Positions 7,096 to 9,444 of a stretch of DNA of 9,444 nucleotides are shown piece after piece. The DNA is from a bacterium (GTDB lineage: Bacteria; UBP13; UBA5359), in NCBI GenBank assembly GCA_028699365.1, contig JAQVUQ010000082.1, positions 1-9,444 of the forward strand. The letters are read 5' to 3'. The notes under the pieces were generated by a model. It was given only the letters and a program-made list of their open reading frames with translations. It was not told the DNA's origin and searched no databases. Numbering within the stretch: the first letter of the stretch is position 1; each line of letters begins with the position of its first letter. Position numbers and translations under genes: made by a program.

Positions 7096-7443
7096 ATGAG
7101 CAATGTAGAGGTTATTCAGGGGAAATGGCGGATTATCCGGCCTGCAGGCGAGATAGACTTCTCCAACGTCGGAGAGTTGGACGCCGCTCTGGACACCGCC
7201 GCAGGAGAGAGCCCTGAGGGGTTTGTGATCGACTTATCCGGTGTGACCTACTTCGATAGTGCGGGAGTGCGGGCCATCCTGTACGCCCTCAAGCGCGTCC
7301 ATGCCGCAGGTGGAAAACTGGCGTTGGTGGTGCAGACCTATAACGTGCATGAACTGCTGGAGGCACTCAATCTGGAGCATATCCCCGGCATCGTGATATG
7401 CGACAGCGTGGATGCTGCGGAACAGACGCTTTCCGCCGGTTAA
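7096..7443 (+). CDS. STAS-domain anti-sigma factor antagonist (SpoIIAA/RsbV-like)
   Basis: A complete 115-aa single STAS domain of normal length for this family. The ATG at 7096 has GGGAGG (7083-7088) 7 nt upstream. Residues 12-22 give the opening strand with P-A-G-E-I-D-F. D46-L-S-G-V-T-Y-F-D-S-A-G-V (46-58) is the conserved core, and Ser55 is the position phosphorylated in SpoIIAA and RsbV. Residues 59-115 follow the usual helix/strand pattern (A-x-G-G-K-L-A-L-V). In the family, the unphosphorylated form binds the kinase/anti-sigma protein and frees its target, while phosphorylation breaks the complex. The neighbouring PAS-GAF-PAS-ATPase gene is the obvious kinase partner. Neither a PP2C/SpoIIE phosphatase nor a sigma factor is visible in the window, so what is finally controlled cannot be stated. 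Confidence 0.93.
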   Translation: MSNVEVIQGKWRIIRPAGEIDFSNVGELDAALDTAAGESPEGFVIDLSGVTYFDSAGVRAILYALKRVHAAGGKLALVVQTYNVHELLEALNLEHIPGIVICDSVDAAEQTLSAG

Positions 7444-7447
7444 TTCC

Positions 7448-7475
7448 TTGACCATTCCATTTAAGGCTGTATACT
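7448..7475 (+). promoter_or_regulatory. Sigma70-type promoter for the UPF0182 gene
   Basis: TTGACC (7448-7453) and TATACT (7470-7475), each one mismatch from consensus, are separated by 16 bp. They begin 5 bp after the STAS stop codon. Transcription would start near 7482, giving a leader of about 30 nt with a GGGGGA Shine-Dalgarno (7497-7502) 9 nt before the ATG. This is the best promoter match I found in the window and suggests the downstream gene is at least partly independent of the signalling pair. No terminator hairpin is visible between the STAS gene and this promoter. Confidence 0.6.
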
Positions 7476-7511
7476 AAAGGAAATCGTCATTAATACGGGG
7501 GAAGTGTTATT

Positions 7512-9444
7512 ATGCGGCGTGGGTTATGGTTGACTGTCGGGATTATCGCCCTGGCTTTACTCGTGTTCGGCGGAAAGCTTGTCAATTTTTATACGGAATG
7601 GTTATGGTTCGGCGAGGTAGGCTATAGCTCCGTTCTCTGGACCAGGGTTTACGCCCAGGCCGCGCTTGCCCTGGGGGCCGGACTGTTGTTCTTTGCTCTG
7701 CTTTACCCGAATTTACGGTTTGCATTGCGTTCATCGGCAGCCGTGCTGTCACATAACGATGCCGGTACGCTGCGTATAGACTTCGGGCGGATTGCACAAC
7801 GCAGTCTGGGCATAATCGCCTTTCTGGCTGCCCTGGTTGCGGCCTTCCTGGTGGCCCTGGACGCATCCACTCACTGGCTGCAACTGAGCACCTTTATCAA
7901 TGCCGGCAGTTTTGGCGAGACGGATCCCGTCTTCAACCGGGACATCGGCTTTTACGTCTTCCGGCTCGGCTTTTTGCGCTATGCATACGGTTGGCTGATG
8001 TTCACTCTGGTGATTACGGCGCTGGCTTCGGCGGCTGTGCACTACCTGCGCAGGGCCGTAGACGTTATATCCGGAAAGCTGTCACTGGCGCCGCATGTCA
8101 ATGCGCATCTCTCCGTGATCCTGGCCGGGATATTCTTTCTCAAGGCCTGGGGATACCGGCTGGATGCTTATGAACTGCTTTATTCCCCTACAGGGGTTGT
8201 TTTCGGTGCCGGATACACTGATGTCCACGCCCGGTTGGCTGCATATAACATTCTCTTTGTTATAGCCCTGGCAGCCGGCGTTCTGGCGCTGGTAAATATC
8301 TTCCTTAAAGGCATACGCCTGCCGGTGGCGGCGGTGGCTGTTCTTGCGGGCGCTTCCTTGTTGGCAGGTGGTATCTACCCGGGGATAGTGCAACAGACGT
8401 ATGTCAAGCCCAACGAGATTGCCCGGGAAAGCAAGTATATCTCCAACAATATCCGCATGACCCGCCGGGCGTTCAACCTGGACAGAATAGAAACAAAGTA
8501 TTTCCCGGCTGAGGAAAAACTTACATCCCGCAGCATACGGGATAACAAGGCAATCATAAACAGCGTGCGCCTGTGGGATTATCGCCCTCTGGATAAGACC
8601 TACAGCCAGTTGCAGGAGTTGTGGCAGCATTACAAGATATCCAATATCGACATTGACCGTTACCTTATAAACGATGAACTGCGCCAGGTTACCCTGTCCG
8701 CGCGCGAACTATCGCTGCAGGGGGATGCGTCCGGAGCCGCCACCTGGGTCAACCGGCATTTCCAGTATACGCATGGGTATGGCGCCGTCATGAGCCCGGT
8801 GAATCGGGCCACTGAGGGAGGACTGCCGGAGTTCTTTATCAGCGGCCTGCCGCCCAAATCCAATGTGGGCATAGATATAAATCAACCGCAGATATATTTT
8901 GGTGAGATGACCGCAGATTACGCCCTGGTCAGGACGAATGAAAAGGAATTTGACTATCCCTCGCAAGACCAGCCTGTCTACACCAGTTACCAGGGACGGG
9001 GCGGTATTCCTGTGGGCGGATACCTGAGACGACTGGCGTTTGCCTGGCGTTTTTCGGAACTGAACCTGGCCTTGAAGAACCCTGTCAGCAAGGACAGCCG
9101 CCTGATGTTCCGGCGGCAGATACAGGAACGTATGCAGGCCGTCATGCCCTTTCTGGTCTACGATCCGGATCCGTATCCGGTTGTTTCCAACGGCAGGCTG
9201 TATTGGATGTGCGATGCGTACAGCGTATCGCAGCGCTATCCGTATTCCACGCCCTACTCTATAGCTGACGGTCGGAATGTCAATTATATAAGAAATTCCG
9301 TCAAGGTGGTAGTTGATGCTTACGAGGGCACGGTGGATTACTATGTCTCAGATGCCGATGATCCCATAATCTCGACCATGGCCAGGATATTCCCGGGAAC
9401 ATTCAAGCCGCTGCATAATATGCCGCAGGGGTTGCGTTCCCATA
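7512..9444 (+). CDS. UPF0182 family integral membrane protein, N-terminal 644 residues (3' end outside window)
   Basis: The frame opens at ATG 7512 and has no stop before the window ends. About seven hydrophobic segments lie at roughly 5-20, 48-65, 98-117, 157-177, 198-213, 243-265 and 269-290, followed by a large soluble region. Family signatures of UPF0182 include W-F-G-E-V-G-Y (32-38), S-V-R-L-W-D-Y-R-P-L (351-360), T-W-V-N-R-H (411-416), Y-T-H-G-Y-G (419-424), S-P-V-N (428-431), L-Y-W-M-C-D-A-Y (563-570) and N-Y-I-R-N-S-V-K-V-V-V-D-A-Y (591-604). Full members are about 900-1000 aa, so roughly two thirds is present. The family's function is not known; it occurs in actinobacteria, cyanobacteria, clostridia and Geobacter relatives. 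The gene appears to have its own promoter, so a link to the preceding switch is only positional. Identification as UPF0182 is secure; any role is not. Confidence 0.93.
   Translation, partial: MRRGLWLTVGIIALALLVFGGKLVNFYTEWLWFGEVGYSSVLWTRVYAQAALALGAGLLFFALLYPNLRFALRSSAAVLSHNDAGTLRIDFGRIAQRSLGIIAFLAALVAAFLVALDASTHWLQLSTFINAGSFGETDPVFNRDIGFYVFRLGFLRYAYGWLMFTLVITALASAAVHYLRRAVDVISGKLSLAPHVNAHLSVILAGIFFLKAWGYRLDAYELLYSPTGVVFGAGYTDVHARLAAYNILFVIALAAGVLALVNIFLKGIRLPVAAVAVLAGASLLAGGIYPGIVQQTYVKPNEIARESKYISNNIRMTRRAFNLDRIETKYFPAEEKLTSRSIRDNKAIINSVRLWDYRPLDKTYSQLQELWQHYKISNIDIDRYLINDELRQVTLSARELSLQGDASGAATWVNRHFQYTHGYGAVMSPVNRATEGGLPEFFISGLPPKSNVGIDINQPQIYFGEMTADYALVRTNEKEFDYPSQDQPVYTSYQGRGGIPVGGYLRRLAFAWRFSELNLALKNPVSKDSRLMFRRQIQERMQAVMPFLVYDPDPYPVVSNGRLYWMCDAYSVSQRYPYSTPYSIADGRNVNYIRNSVKVVVDAYEGTVDYYVSDADDPIISTMARIFPGTFKPLHNMPQGLRSH

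Noticed and set aside
8082-8630. Antisense ORF of 182 codons in the last 1.9 kb
   Set aside because: The + strand frame here is a clear UPF0182 protein open from 7512 to the window end; the antisense frame is its shadow.

Overview
The window (9,444 bp, moderately GC-rich) is densely coded, with every supported gene on the + strand and gaps of at most about 115 bp. It reads as chromosomal DNA of a diderm bacterium: it has a TolC-type outer-membrane channel, a periplasmic adaptor and an RND pump, which only make sense with an outer membrane. Shine-Dalgarno sites of the AGGAGG type are strong. An RsbW/RsbV-like switch together with a UPF0182 protein fits diderm Firmicutes, Geobacter-like deltaproteobacteria, Armatimonadota or similar lineages. 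The sequence alone does not settle the phylum.

Region 1 (1-5086) is the 3' part of a tripartite efflux operon: the C-terminal end of a TolC-family channel, an unusually long HlyD/YbhG-type adaptor of 525 aa, and a complete RND inner-membrane pump of 1031 aa. Each joins the next by a 4-bp ATGA stop/start overlap with a Shine-Dalgarno in the upstream gene, so they are almost certainly co-transcribed and translationally coupled. The promoter lies before the window. Two things stand out: the adaptor's coiled-coil hairpin carries three tandem 45-residue units instead of one, and the pump's transmembrane helix 10 has a Glu-x-His-His motif where characterised pumps have Lys-Asn or Asn-Asn.

Region 2 (5086-7443) is a signalling pair. 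A PAS-GAF-PAS sensor ends in an RsbW/SpoIIAB-like ATPase and lacks a histidine-kinase dimerisation domain. It is followed after 23 bp by a SpoIIAA/RsbV-like STAS protein with the phosphorylatable serine. They form a probable partner-switching module in which the anti-sigma-type kinase is fused directly to its sensors. The junction with the pump gene holds a possible 44-codon ORF with a perfect Shine-Dalgarno, an 8-bp tandem repeat, and a small hairpin between a Shine-Dalgarno and the sensor's ATG. No terminator is visible there, so the pump operon may read into this module.

Region 3 (7444-9444) has a good sigma70-type promoter immediately after the STAS stop codon, driving a UPF0182 family membrane protein that runs off the window after 644 codons. 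Its function is unknown.

I see no tRNA, rRNA, CRISPR array, insertion sequence or phage feature. The most notable items are the expanded adaptor hairpin, the altered pump helix and the sensor-fused partner switch; none by itself proves a new system.
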